Positions 28,115-38,430 of a DNA stretch of 43,158 nt are shown here, one piece after another. Origin of the DNA: Chara braunii (taxonomy: Eukaryota > Streptophyta > Charophyceae > Charales > Characeae); assembly GCA_003427395.1 (NCBI GenBank), contig BFEA01000288.1:546954-590111 (forward strand), read 5' to 3'. The notes beneath the pieces were generated by a model, which did not search any database, was not told the origin of the DNA, and saw nothing but the letters and a program-made list of their open reading frames with translations. Every line of letters begins with the position of its first letter. Positions within the stretch are counted from its first letter, which is position 1. The position numbers and the translations under genes were made by a program.

Positions 28115-28655
28115 GCTTTTTTATTGTCATTAGAGTACTTTTTTATTGTCATGATAGTACTTTGTTATTGTCATTATAGTATTACGGGGAACCTTCGTAG
28201 CAACCACATGCGTGCTCAAGCCTCCAACGAGAGAAGATAAACCACCAGTACCCCAGGGGGTCTTAGGCCCCCTCTGGGGAGGCTCTGATTCAAATGCATA
28301 TGGACCCACACTGCGCACAGATTCACCCACCGCTTTAACGACCTAAAAACGTGGAGGTACTGCTGGTATAAGAGAACATGCGGGAGCTGAACCCACCAGT
28401 GGGTGCGATACCAACTAGGGGTCAGCCGGCAGAATCAGGACAGAGCTTCTCCTATAGGACAGCCGCCATGCCTCCCCTCTGGTCCCCTCCCCCTATGAAA
28501 TGAACATCAGCATTCTCTGCTCAAGGCCACTTGGGGGGACTAATGGCCTATCTGTAGACGGGGGGCGCCAAGCTTTCCCACGAAGGTACATGAAGCCGGT
28601 GGGGATTGAACCCCAGACCTCCTGAATGCCATTTGCATGACTTACCAAGGTTCTT
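28115..28655 (-). repeat. SINE-A, antisense, with tandem tail repeats
   Basis: On the minus strand: GGTTCAATCCCC near 28605-28616, TTCATGTACCTTCG, GAGCAGAGAATGCTGATGTT, then after unrelated sequence (about 28245-28355) GGAGGCTTGAGCACGCATGT and GGTTCCCCGTAATACTATAA. The tail has three units of about 22 nt around ACTATAATGACAATAA (28121-28182). The unrelated insert splits the 3' part. Confidence 0.65.
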
Positions 28656-28747
28656 TTTTTTTTTTTTTTTTTTTTTTGGAAAAAAGCAAGGAATTCATTC
28701 TGATAAAACTTGAGGCCGGGAATTCCTCACAAACAACCCGGGGGTCC

Positions 28748-28905
28748 ACTAGTGGGGGGTTAGTTTATGTTTTGTGTATTTTTCAATATGGCCACACTAC
28801 TAGTAGGGCCACGAGATTTTCAGATCGGATGGCAAGGACCCATGTACACTCGAGAGTCCAAACCAGAACAAAACCCCGCGAGAAGTGGGACATGGCCCCG
28901 ACAAA
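28748..28905 (+). repeat. Dispersed repeat R, copy 2
   Basis: GTTAGTTTATGTTTTGTGTA, ATTTTCAGATCGGATGGCAA and CCAAACCAGAAC align with 19698-19860. Confidence 0.7.
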
Positions 28906-29711
28906 AAAAATTGCCACTTGCTGGGACTAGGCCCAGTATCCATTCGTGGGCAAAACCCAACAATTCCTTTCACTTACTGATTCCTAGACTACTGAGACCT
29001 GGGTCACTTCAAATTCTGTTGCGTTCGTAGTCTTCTTCGTCCTAGCCTACGGTAGCCTGCTAACCTACCTGTCTACCCGGGGTAACTCCCCCGTAATCGC
29101 TTGCCTAAGTGTTCGTCTTCCAGCCTCGGTCTATTTCTCTAGTTCGTTTTAATCTGGGTTATCCAATTTTATTAGTTCTATTGTGCTTTATTCTGCAATA
29201 TTTCATCAGGGTAGGACCGACGGAGGACAATGTTTAAGTACAGGTTCTAGGGCAGGGAGACGAAAGGAGTACCCACTGGTGCCCCCCAGTGGCTCCTCCC
29301 AGAACCCTGACCGGGCACAGAGGTAGAGAAGGAGATGGGGACCACCAACTTTCAGGTCCATGTGACGCGCCACGCCCTGTGCTGTCTTTCGTTCGGAGTG
29401 CTAAAGGTGCGGAATGAAGGCCCAAAAAAAACAGCAAGATGGGGTGTGCCAAGGATTTTCGAAAAATTGAGTGTGGGGACACAGACATAACTGAAATCCC
29501 CCGTGTTGGCCCGATGAAGTAAATCGGTTGCTTTCGCGCGTCGCGGAATGCGCGCGCGGGTACGGCGCGAAAAGAGGAAAATCCAAATTCAATCCAGAAA
29601 GTATTGTCGAGCTTCCCACCGCACTACGGATCTTCGTTTAGAGCGGAAGAGCTTCGGCACACTCCGCGCATCCCGTTTCCGTATCAAGTTCCGACGTCGC
29701 TCGTTGGTCAG
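28906..29711. other. No gene seen
   Basis: Mostly unique sequence without long homopolymers. A CpG-rich patch at about 29530-29570 contains GCGCGCGGGTACGGCGCG. Confidence 0.4.
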
Positions 29712-30182
29712 TTATGAGTCCGACGTGGATGGTCTCAAACGCGTGGCTCTTTCCTTGTGCTCGTCCTCACTCCGTATCCGGTAGTGGAAGCCCTTTGATT
29801 CGTAGCGATCGAGACGCTGGCACTCGGTGCACAGGGTTCGAGGCCAATGGGGCGCCACGACCGTCCACAGAATGACGATCAGCTCATTAAATGGCAACAA
29901 CACTGAGTAAGGTGGAAAGTGCGTATCGATGATAACAAAACCCGCATCCACGAACCCGTAATAACGATTTTCAGGAGGGAAGTAATACTGTCCGCCGATG
30001 CGTGCTACAACTTCCCGTACATCCCATTCGCATACACGTGTCCTTTCCTCGTTGTAGGGGAAGGGGCGCGTCGACAAGGGAGATACGGAACTCTGGCGCC
30101 CGACCGAGAGACGACCGTTAGTCCACCTGTCAATTAACCAGACGGAGTTTACGCGAATACTCGAGACGTTATCAAAAAGCAT
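29712..30182 (-). CDS. Hypothetical 156-residue protein, or exon
   Basis: A true ATG at 30182 and 156 codons to the stop. The middle is hydrophobic and aromatic (GGQYYFPPENRYYGFVDAGF, VLLPFNELIVILWTVVAPHW) followed by CTEC and a charged C-terminus. It has normal-looking composition in a repeat-poor stretch, unlike the microsatellite frames elsewhere. No family recognised. It could be an exon of a longer gene or chance. Confidence 0.3.
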   Translation of the reverse strand: MLFDNVSSIRVNSVWLIDRWTNGRLSVGRQSSVSPLSTRPFPYNEERTRVCEWDVREVVARIGGQYYFPPENRYYGFVDAGFVIIDTHFPPYSVLLPFNELIVILWTVVAPHWPRTLCTECQRLDRYESKGFHYRIRSEDEHKERATRLRPSTSDS

Positions 30183-31283
30183 AGAAAGAAATAATTAGTG
30201 TCTTTCCTCCTTCAGACACGAGAGAGGCAACTTATGAAACCCGCACAATCATGCATGAGTCAGGTCGGAGTTCCGAGGGATCAACCCGCGACTTGATCAA
30301 AAAAATACGAGGCGCTTAGTTTTTTTTCGAGGCTACCTCACCGACTATTGGTTTAACTCAATGCCGTGCAGCATAAGGCAGATGGCAAGCGCAGTGCAGT
30401 CGAAACCATAGATCTAAACACTCTTGCATTCTCGAAAAAAATCCCATCGAGCGCTAAGTCTAATCAACGCAAAAAGACAAGCAACCTCTATACATGCATT
30501 CACAGTGGAAGGTGCGAAAATGACAAGGATACACAAGTCAGAAATCAACGGAGGGATTTGTACACACGCATCCACCGTTCACAAGACAAGGGGAATAAAA
30601 AACCCTCGACATCTGGGGAATACTGAGGAAACTAATAGAAGAGTTCCGAAAGAAGTTTTTTCTTGCGAGGACTCTCGGGAGTTCGCCTCTGTTCACACGA
30701 GGGACAAACCATCACTGCATCATCATTCAAGTCAGAGAGAGAGAGAGAGAGGGGTGGGAGGGACTGACAAGAAAAGTTGAGACAGAAGACACCCGAATCC
30801 GACATGAGAGCATTCGGCTTCTCAGCCATGAACTCACACCCGAAAAATGATCCTCAATGAAGGCGCATTCGCCGTACAATTCCAATATGGCCCCGAGCCA
30901 TTCATCCACTCAGCTCCAATCACACATCCTCATACGCGCACCGACGATCCCGGTCATCGCGTGCTAACTGCCACCACTGCGATTGTCACCCCGCTGACGT
31001 AGGCTCGACTCGGCACGCCTGGATCCCACAGTCCGTCGTGGCGATCAAGCGCGCAGCTGGCCAGACTACAGTCAGCCCGATAGGACTTTTCGACTCGCAC
31101 CAAACACACCACCTAGCCACTGCTTCCCGGAAGCTGGCTTGCGAGTGAAAAACGTAAGAGAGATTTGCGGGCGCACTTGTGGAATTTATAGTTGCGAGAG
31201 AGGAGATAGATGGGGGAAGAGTCAGAGGGGAGATCAAGGTGTAAGGAGAGAAGGTTCAGCGAAGAGGGCTCAGGGGAAGCCAT
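30183..31283. other. Repeat-poor sequence, no gene seen
   Basis: A short (GA)n run at about 30734-30750. Small frames on both strands, none convincing. Confidence 0.35.
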
Positions 31284-31391
31284 GTTGATCCGTCAGAACC
31301 CAGTGGTCGGCCAATCAGATTCGTCGCGTAATAAGAAGATCCTCTTACTCAACGCGTCTGATTGGTGAGCCGGGGTGGCCGGAGGATCAAC
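31284..31391. repeat. Imperfect inverted repeat centred near 31338
   Basis: GTTGATCC (31284) with GGATCAAC (31384-31391), and CCAATCAGA (31311-31319) with TCTGATTGG (31357-31365). The inner arms continue with partial matches (TCGCGTAAT against ACTCAACGCG) and the outer sequence is looser. Two opposed CCAAT boxes result. Confidence 0.55.
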
Positions 31392-31468
31392 CGGGTTTCG
31401 TGAGCCAAGGTTGATGAGCAAAAAGAGACGGGGCGCAAAAAGTAGCGCGAGACGGGTCCAAGATTCAG

Positions 31469-31843
31469 ATGATAAAGAAAGGGAAACAAACGCACAAAAG
31501 TGAAGAGAGAAAAGAGGGAAAAACAGTTGCGATGAGAGAAGAAGAGAAGGGGAAAGGGAGAGAGAAGAGAGCGCGAGAGAAGAGTGGCGCGGGAAGTAAG
31601 GAGGAGGAAGCTCGCATGCGCGGTGCCGACAACAAGAGAAAAAGGCACCAAAACAGTTACGGCTTGCCTACGCCCAAACGTAATTCAAAAATTGAAATCA
31701 CCATATCCGCGGGCGAAAGGCGACGCGGGAAAAGAAATTCCTACGCCTATCCGTATTCTCACAAAATTCCTAAAGTTTTCTTCGACGTGACCGAGAACAT
31801 TCATGCAAGGAAAAAGATACGTCGGGCTCAGCTTATTCCGTAA
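31469..31843 (+). CDS. Lys/Arg/Glu-rich hypothetical reading frame
   Basis: 124 codons. The first half is low-complexity charged; the second (KIEITISAGERRRGKRNSYA, VFFDVTENIHARKKIRRAQ) is more varied. A separate open stretch at about 31855-32021 (contains LAKECALSLVFPELQKAQFQ) lies in another frame and might be an exon. No family recognised. Confidence 0.25.
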   Translation: MIKKGKQTHKSEERKEGKTVAMREEEKGKGREKRAREKSGAGSKEEEARMRGADNKRKRHQNSYGLPTPKRNSKIEITISAGERRRGKRNSYAYPYSHKIPKVFFDVTENIHARKKIRRAQLIP

Positions 31844-32021
31844 TTCCTAACTGTCGAGCCCGATTCCCATTGCGCTCGCTAAGGAGTGCGCACTTTCCCT
31901 TGTATTTCCCGAATTACAAAAAGCACAATTCCAAGAATCAATAGAACTTCTGAAAAATGGGGGCCCAAACAAGGCACCTGAAATCAAGAAAGACGACGGG
32001 GGTTCTGTGGGGTCGGTATGA

Positions 32022-32215
32022 TACACCAAGGGGGTATTCGGTCAAGGGGTACGAAAGATAGCACTGGGTCGGGAAGTGGTGCGTCACATCCACGGCCCGG
32101 GTCACGTTCACACCTGCTCAGTCAATCCTGTGGTTTCCAGAGCAATCAATGCTGACAGACACCCTCCAGCTACCATCCAATTTCCCTTCTATGTATCATA
32201 CTGTATCAAACTGTA
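32022..32215. other. No gene seen
   Basis: Unremarkable sequence leading into the hairpin repeat. Confidence 0.4.
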
Positions 32216-32322
32216 TAAGGGACGCTGGACCCGTTTTCCAGCAGGTGATGCTCCCCACCAATAGATGGAGCTTCTCCCTAGGTGCTAGCGATGTCTGCTC
32301 GAAACAGCACCGCTAGCACTGG
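32216..32322 (+). repeat. SINE-like hairpin repeat, copy 4
   Basis: AAGGGACGCTGGACCCGTTT, CAGCAGGTGATGCTCCCCAC, ATAGATGGAG, and the terminal near-palindrome TAGCGATGTCTGC...CAGCACCGCTAGCAC, followed by poly-A. Confidence 0.78.
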
Positions 32323-32454
32323 AGGGTCTGTTAAAAAAAAAAAAAAAAAAAAAAAAAAGCTCAGGAGGGTGGACTCTTGGTTCGCTAATTCCTGGGCACT
32401 CTCCGACACCTCTAACCCTCTTTCCTCCTATTGCGGATTGAAAAAAAAAAAAAA

Positions 32455-32692
32455 ACAAAAAAAAAAACTACGGTGCAGTCAGGGTTACAGCTTGTAATTG
32501 CATTTGGAACTGCGTTTTAGCAGTTTAGTCAGGGCCCGAGTTTCAATTGCATTTGAAACTGCGTTTTAGCAGTTCGAAACTCGGGCTGGCTTTTTCTAGC
32601 AGTTCAGTCAGGCACATGGCTATTTCTTTCTTTCTTCGTTTTTTTTTTTTTTTTTTTTGCGTGCCGTAACGCGCCGTGTCNCNCCGCGGCTN

Positions 32693-32725
<33 letters not shown>

Positions 32726-33440
32726 AGCCCCATGGTTGGGCCATGGCCGAGATGTCTCGGCCACACCCCAGACTGACTACAACCGAGATGTCTCAGCCAC
32801 ACCCCAGACTGGCCACGACCGAGATGTCTCGGCCACACCCCAGACTGGCCACGGGCGAGATGTCTCGGCCACAACCTAGATTCGCAGGTACTACCCTTCA
32901 CAGACAAATGCGAAGTCTCAAGAGTAGCCTACTCCGAAGAAGTGGGGGGCTCAAGGCAGGGATGGAGGCCAAAAACAGAAAAAAGAAAAAGAAGAAATAA
33001 AAAAGTAAAGAAACGAGGAACTTCGAATCCACCTACGTGGGGAAGGCCCTCACCTCACCAGTACTTTGAGGAATGTATCTGGCCAGGAAGTGAGGAACAT
33101 GAAACATGTCGTTTTCCTTTTTTGTTTCTTGTGTGAGGTCCTTGTAGCGCCCTTCCAGCCAGGTAGGGCGGATTCCACGCGAGGCAGCTAACTGCCGCGC
33201 TTCATTTAGTTCCAGACAAGCACTGTTGCATCCTGTATAGGACCGCAATCACAGCATAAGGGATGTTTTTTTTTTTTTTTTTTTTCATCTGCTGTTCGTG
33301 GATAGACGAGGGCCCTGACTGAACTGCGCAGCCCAAGTTTCAACTACAATTGAAACTCGGGCCCTGACTAAACTGCTAAAACGCAGTTTCAAATGCAATT
33401 ACAAACTGTTTTTGTGACTGCGCTGTAGTTACCCCCTTTT
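32455..33440. mobile_element. Foldback/MITE-like element with long terminal inverted repeats
   Basis: The left end (from 32457, CTACGGTGCAGTCAGGGTTA) and the reverse complement of the right end (from about 33435, GGGGTAACTACAGCGCAGTC) share ACAG(C/T)TTGTAATTGCATTT, ACTGCGTTTTAGCAG, TTTAGTCAGGGCCCGAGTTT and more, over about 120 bp each. Inside are a 36-bp tandem array (32741-32880), AT/N-rich filler, and non-repetitive sequence without a transposase. The element is about 1 kb and is framed by poly-A and poly-T. It is non-autonomous. Confidence 0.7.
32741..32880 (+). repeat. 36-bp palindrome-containing tandem repeat, 4 units
   Basis: Units carry CCGAGATGTCTCGGCCACAC followed by CCCAGACTGGCCACGA. 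CCGAGA/TCTCGG are inverted arms around TG. The same palindrome occurs in the partial element at about 13334. Confidence 0.82.
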
Positions 33441-33675
33441 TTTTTTTTTTTTTTTTTTTTTGGCACAAACTGGGAACCGGGCCCAGCGTCCCATCACGAG
33501 TACATTCAGAAACTTTCATAAGAGACTTGCATGAAAAAGGACAAGGGACTACTAGAAAAATCTAATTGGAACTACGTTTTTTTGTTTGAAATACCAGGGC
33601 CATTACCTGGCTTCGGCTAGGATCAATCTAAGAGTCTAAAAACTTTTGACGAGATCCTAGAATTTCAAGAAAGCC
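33441..33675. other. Antisense 5' end of the hairpin repeat, otherwise no gene
   Basis: GGAACCGGGCCCAGCGTCCC (about 33474-33493) is the reverse complement of the GGGACGCTGGACCCGTTTCC start. The remainder is unrecognised. Confidence 0.5.
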
Positions 33676-34160
33676 TGAACAAGTCTAGGAACAGTTAGTT
33701 TCCTGCCTACTATTCCTGGCAACCCCTTACTCTTCCTCATCTCCCGACGAGCCGACCTCCTCCACCACATAGTTCGGAAGACAAGAAACAGTAACCAATC
33801 AACCTCACCAAATCCCATAATGATTAAGGATGGACTTCAACTTTCCATCTCCTTTCGACGAACCGACCTCCTCCACCACATAGTTCGAAGAGAGAGAAGA
33901 AAGTAATCAGTCCAGACAAAAAATTTGAACAAATCTGATAACAATTTGCTTTCTGCCTGCTATGCCTAGCAACGCCCTACTCTTCCTCATCTCCCGACGA
34001 GCCGACCTCCTCCACCACATGGTTCGGAAGATAAGAAACAGCAGACAATCAACCTCCCAAAACCCATATGGTTAAGAATGGACTTCAATTTTCCATCTCC
34101 CTTCGACAAGCCGACCTCCTCCACCACATAGTTCGAAGAGAGAGAAGATAATTAAAGTCC
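33676..34160 (+). repeat. 252-bp tandem duplication with inner repeats
   Basis: Units begin GAACAAGTCTAGGAACAGTT (33676) and GAACAAATCTGATAACAATT (33928). Each carries two versions of GACCTCCTCCACCACATAGT followed by TCG(G)AAGA, about 105 bp apart (near 33757, 33862, 34009 and 34114). Confidence 0.75.
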
Positions 34161-35080
34161 AATCAAAGAATTGAGAAAATGTTGCCTTCGCCCTCCCCTC
34201 TGTCCCTATCTGCCCCCGCCGGGGTTGAAGGCGACCAACTCTCCCACCCCGGCCCCANACAAGAACAAACCCCANATNTGCCCTACCCCCNACAGAGCAN
34301 CCACCACCCACCTTGCAGCGCCCNTGTAGAGTAAGGCTCCCCGACGCCCCCCCACCCATTCCCCAACGGCTAGATGATAAGAGAACTATTTCTTACAACC
34401 GCTAAACACCTCCTGAAATCCTCAACACCTCTTGAAATTCTCAGCAATTTTCCGAATACTCAGGGATCTAAGGGAATTCCAACAGATCATAACAAAGCTC
34501 ACCGAAACCGACTTATTCTCTGACGAACTCATCCAGGCCTCACGCCCCCTATCTGCTAGGTTACAGAGCAATGCTACTCACTCCAACTCCGGCCAGCGTC
34601 GTCCTATGTCAGCAACCCCCAGCTGTCCCTTAGGATGCTCCCCGCATAGCATCCCCAGATCTCTCCATGAGGCCTCATGCCCTCACCTTCGGCAAGTCAC
34701 AGGGCATCACCCCGACTCCGGCCAGCGTCGTTCTGGCATTGGACAGCCACGGGTCCTGAATATACAGTCTAATTCCAATGTAGCTTCGTACAACCCACCA
34801 GCAGACCCCCAAAATCCTGAGAAATTCTTCAAACTACCCGGAATAACAGGAGTGCTTATTTTGAAAATTCCAAAAAAAGTCAAGACATCTGAAGGGGAAA
34901 AAAATCCTAAAAATTATAAGGAGAAAAAATAGATGAGAGATTTTTTTTTTTTTTGACAAGACCCTAAAATTGATGCATTGAAAAACGACCTCTAATTATG
35001 ACAACATGATGATGATAACGATACTACATGTTAAGCGGCCTCGACTACGCCCTATGAAAGCCGAATGATGGTACTGATCA
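34161..35080. other. No gene seen; short dispersed repeat
   Basis: Contains scattered Ns (34258-34324). ACTCCGGCCAGCGTCGT occurs twice (about 34590 and 34720), and a related GCCGGCCAGCGTTGTTCTGG lies at about 39684. An open frame at 34432-34932 spans these but matches nothing known. Confidence 0.45.
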
Positions 35081-35099
35081 CACTGATCGTGCTGAAGAG

Positions 35100-35480
35100 G
35101 CGCAACAACAATGCCATATGATTACGAACTGATGATGATAATGAGGATGATTGATGATGGTAATGCTGATGATGATGAGGATGATATCAAGATGATGATG
35201 ATAATAATGATGTAATGATAATGATGATGATAATAATGATGATGAGGATGATATGATGTTGATGGTGATTATGATGATGGTAATAATGATAATGATGATA
35301 GTGATGATAAAGACGCACAGCGCCCTGTGATGGCAAAGGATGGTGATGGTGCTAACCACGCGCACATGTGATGATAGATTAGTGATGATGATGATAAGCA
35401 TGGACAGACAAATTTTGCCTATAGCACCCTAAGGCGCACCTGTGATGATGGATTAGTGATGATGATGATGAGGATGCTAT
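35100..35480. repeat. Imperfect (GAT)n region at the PLE-2 boundary
   Basis: Dense GAT/GATAAT triplets, with a duplicated segment around CTGTGATGATGGATTAGTGA (about 35370 and 35440). The PLE-2 reading frame runs directly into it, giving Ser and His runs. Confidence 0.85.
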
Positions 35481-36269
35481 CTTCTTCAATAATTCAGTCT
35501 CCTCTTTATCACATTTCTCATGTCTTGTGCAATCGTTAAATCTGGCTTTCATACCTTGGCAATACACCACAGGGTATTTAATCAAAGTCTCTCTTGGATT
35601 TCTGTCTACTGGAGACATCATCAGCCCCTCAAATGCCAATCTCACTCCCTTGACATACTCAATGAGAACCAGACCATTCCCCACAAGAAGGCTAGTCCTT
35701 GAGATCCTCGAAAGGTTCAGCCTTACCCTATTTTGGCAGTATCCTGCTTTCCTGAGAGGGTCAACTGCTTGTTCACAGGTGGCAGGTACCTTGGTCAGAT
35801 CGCTCATTCTCCCCGGGTATGGGACGTTCCTGGAATTGTATAAGAACCGATTCACACTGTTGATTTCACTCAATCGAACCCGAACGCGCCCGTTAGTTCT
35901 GGGCAAGTCAAAATCACTACATGCGCATTCACGATCTTCTTTCTCGTAGCGCTTGTGATTATGCAGAATATCTGCAACTAATATGGCCTTTGTCCAAACC
36001 ACTTTTAGCTTATTCTGCAGCAGGTCGACCAGGTCAGTCAACTGAATCTCTTCTCTTATCCATTTCAGGAATTCCTTCCTCATTTCCTTATTGTCTAGAG
36101 AGCGACAATAGGAAAGTTTTACCATCAATCCTATTCTAAGATTTATCCCAATTCTTCTTGTTAGTTCTCTCACAATAATCCCTCTCAAGATTTGCCGCCT
36201 TTTTTTGGTGTCAATGCATTTCATCCCTTTCAACATCTGGAACAGTTTGCTGCTTTCCTTCATTCTCAA
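35460..36269 (-). pseudogene. PLE-2 linker (CxC) and start of RT
   Basis: ECACSDFD followed by GRVRVRLSE matches YECMC...GHVAFRLSE of the first element in content and spacing. Downstream, GLMMSPVDRNPRE and VVYCQGM match GLVCCPIDHNLGD and VYGKGM, the first RT block. The frame then runs into the GAT repeat, so motifs A to C are absent. Confidence 0.78.
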
Positions 36270-36609
36270 GTCTTTTCTCTTTCATGGTGCTCTCAACAAA
36301 GTTAATACATCTGACTTTTTTCGGTCGCCGTTTGATTTATTTTTTATCAGTCAATCCACATATCATTCTCCAACACGCTCAATCAGTTCTTTCGAATCCC
36401 TCAATAACCGACTCGTTCTATTTATTCTGACTTACTGTCTCCATACACCAACGAGACAATACACCATCCATTCCACCACTTACTGCCGCTTTCATTTTTG
36501 ATTGTCAAAGGCATACTAGTTCCTTTATATGCCTTCAAGATTTTTATCAGATCAACGGTCGGGTTGGGGAACAGATTCGCAACGGTAAAAAATAGAGGTT
36601 TCCATTCAA

Positions 36610-37040
36610 TCACTTTGTTTGAGAGTTTATTCTTTTGTCTGGAGCATCTGGTTTCTTCTTCTTCTTCATTTGAACCATATTCAGGTCTAGATTTTCCCTT
36701 TCAATCAACAATTTTTCCCTCCGTAACAGGTCCGATTTCGAACCCATCCACAAAGGGATTGAAATGTACATTTCCAACTTTCCACACCTTTCTTCCGGAT
36801 CCACTTGTGTACTTTCTTGTCAGATTTTGTCCTTATGTTATGCTTGTGTTCCCTCCACTTTTCATGTGAATTGCGACCCGTTTGCCCAATATATACGGAT
36901 TTACAAAATGGTGAGATCAGGACGTATATGCAAGAATCTGTGTTATTAATCCTATCCAAGTCATCAGAGCACATGTTATACCAATACTTACAGATCGTAC
37001 GTCCCCAATTTAAATAACCATTTACGCATGCAAGGATCAC
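36610..37040 (-). pseudogene. PLE-2 GIY-YIG endonuclease, frameshifted
   Basis: CIYVLISPFCKSVYIGQTGR and KWREHKHNIR give the GIY and YIG motifs, Arg and His, in the frame from 37040. The catalytic-Glu region (REKLLIERENLDLN) continues in a different frame ending at 36610, so at least one indel has occurred near 36720-36770. A further frame piece at 36422-36613 links towards the CxC part. Confidence 0.8.
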
Positions 37041-37156
37041 AGTAGTACATAAAAGTCTCTCAATCTCACTAGCAACGGATCTATCAGCTAGACCTTAATC
37101 ACTACGCAATTTACTCAACCGCTGAAGGAACTTTAGTACACCCCGTTTCAAGAAAT

Positions 37157-38430
37157 TCAATTCCCCGACACATCCCCTGCTTCTTCGTCGTTGTTCTCAT
37201 CTTCACTTCCGTTGTTGCAATCTTCCTTGTCTGTGGAGTCTTCCTCCCCCTCGTCCACATCTTCTTCTTTGGTGTTGTTTACCAGCTTCGAGAACTGGTC
37301 TGTATCCTGTTTCGCTAGCTCCCATGCACCTTTATCGTTGCGATCACAGCGCACATTTCCCTTCTTGCACATGACCTTGATCTCCTTATAGTTCAATGTC
37401 CTGTAATAGTCCAGGCGACATCTCATGTACTCAATCACTTCTTATTGTGTAGTAAAGACCCTGTCCTTCGCGATTCTCACGTCCTGTTTTTTCATCTCCA
37501 CCTCCGTGCAGTGTTCGCTCTTCATATTGCCGGAGGTACCTCCCTTGTTCCCGACACAACTCTTCGTTGGACTCGATCCGCCTGCTTCAGTCTTCCCCAT
37601 TCGTGCTAGGAGCATACTCTTTATCTCTTCCGGTTTTGTCCCTTCCGCCGCGTTTACTTGATGCTCCTGTTTCTCATCGATCCGTGTGTTAACACGCTGC
37701 TTTTCCCCCGCTCCTCTCTCGTCATCGTCATCCGAAATATTAATCTGCAATGGTCGCACCTTAATGTCGCCTCCCGCGCTCTTCGATCAGGACTTAGATC
37801 TCGATCGCGCAACGACTGGTGACACAAAGTCGCGCTTCCGTTTCTTGCTATTCCCTCCATCCTTCTTCTCGTCTTCGGCTTCGTCAATCCTCTTCTTCCG
37901 ACGATCTTGGATCGCAGCGCTGGTCTTCCTATCTACGTCTTCTAACTTGTCCGCGATCTTCTTTAGTGATCCCCCAAATGTATTGGCTATCCATGCCTTC
38001 ATTCTTGTCTCGCTGTCGTCTGTACAGTCCTTCCCTTTCCCTTTCTTGCTCCCACCACGTGCTGCACTTGCGTCGCTGGATTCAGCTTTGCTTGACTTCT
38101 TGGCTTCTTCAGCCATGTCCCTTGTCTTCCATTTCTCGATAAGATCGAGGTGTTCCTTCGTAAACCATGCGCGTTCTCCTGGCCCTGGAAACACATTCGA
38201 GCTAGGCTGCCTCTGATTGTAGTTCCAACTCGGTGGCAGAGACGGCTGCCACCCATACTGCGGCGGAGGATATTAACCCGCTGGTGGGAGCTGTGGAAAC
38301 GCCACAGTTTGTGGTGCTACTCCCAAAGCGGGCGTCGTCACTTGCATCTGTGGTGCAGGTGTTTTCGCAGTGAAACCACTTGCCAAGGCACCTGGCGGAG
38401 TTTGCATCCCATTCGGAAGCTCCATCCAGT
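37157..38430 (-). pseudogene. PLE-2 ORF1 with SAP-like motif, interrupted
   Basis: One frame holds Pro/Gln-rich sequence (YPPPQYGWQPSLPPSWNYNQ), FTKEHLDLIEKWKTRDMAEE, Lys/Asp/Ser-rich segments, and near 37290-37430 YRTLNYKEIKVMCKKGNVRC, a SAP-like helix pair, followed by an acidic tail. It is cut by stops near 38270, 37788 and 37443. A possible CCHC remnant lies near 38440-38495 but needs frame changes and is weak. Confidence 0.6.

Noticed and set aside
32741-32880. Regular 36-bp repeats suggesting a CRISPR array
   Set aside because: The units are contiguous with no unique spacers, the genome is eukaryotic, and they lie inside a foldback element.
37686-38216. 176-codon plus-strand frame, Ser/Phe/Leu-rich
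   Set aside because: It is the reverse strand of the Lys/Asp-rich ORF1 of the second Penelope-like element.
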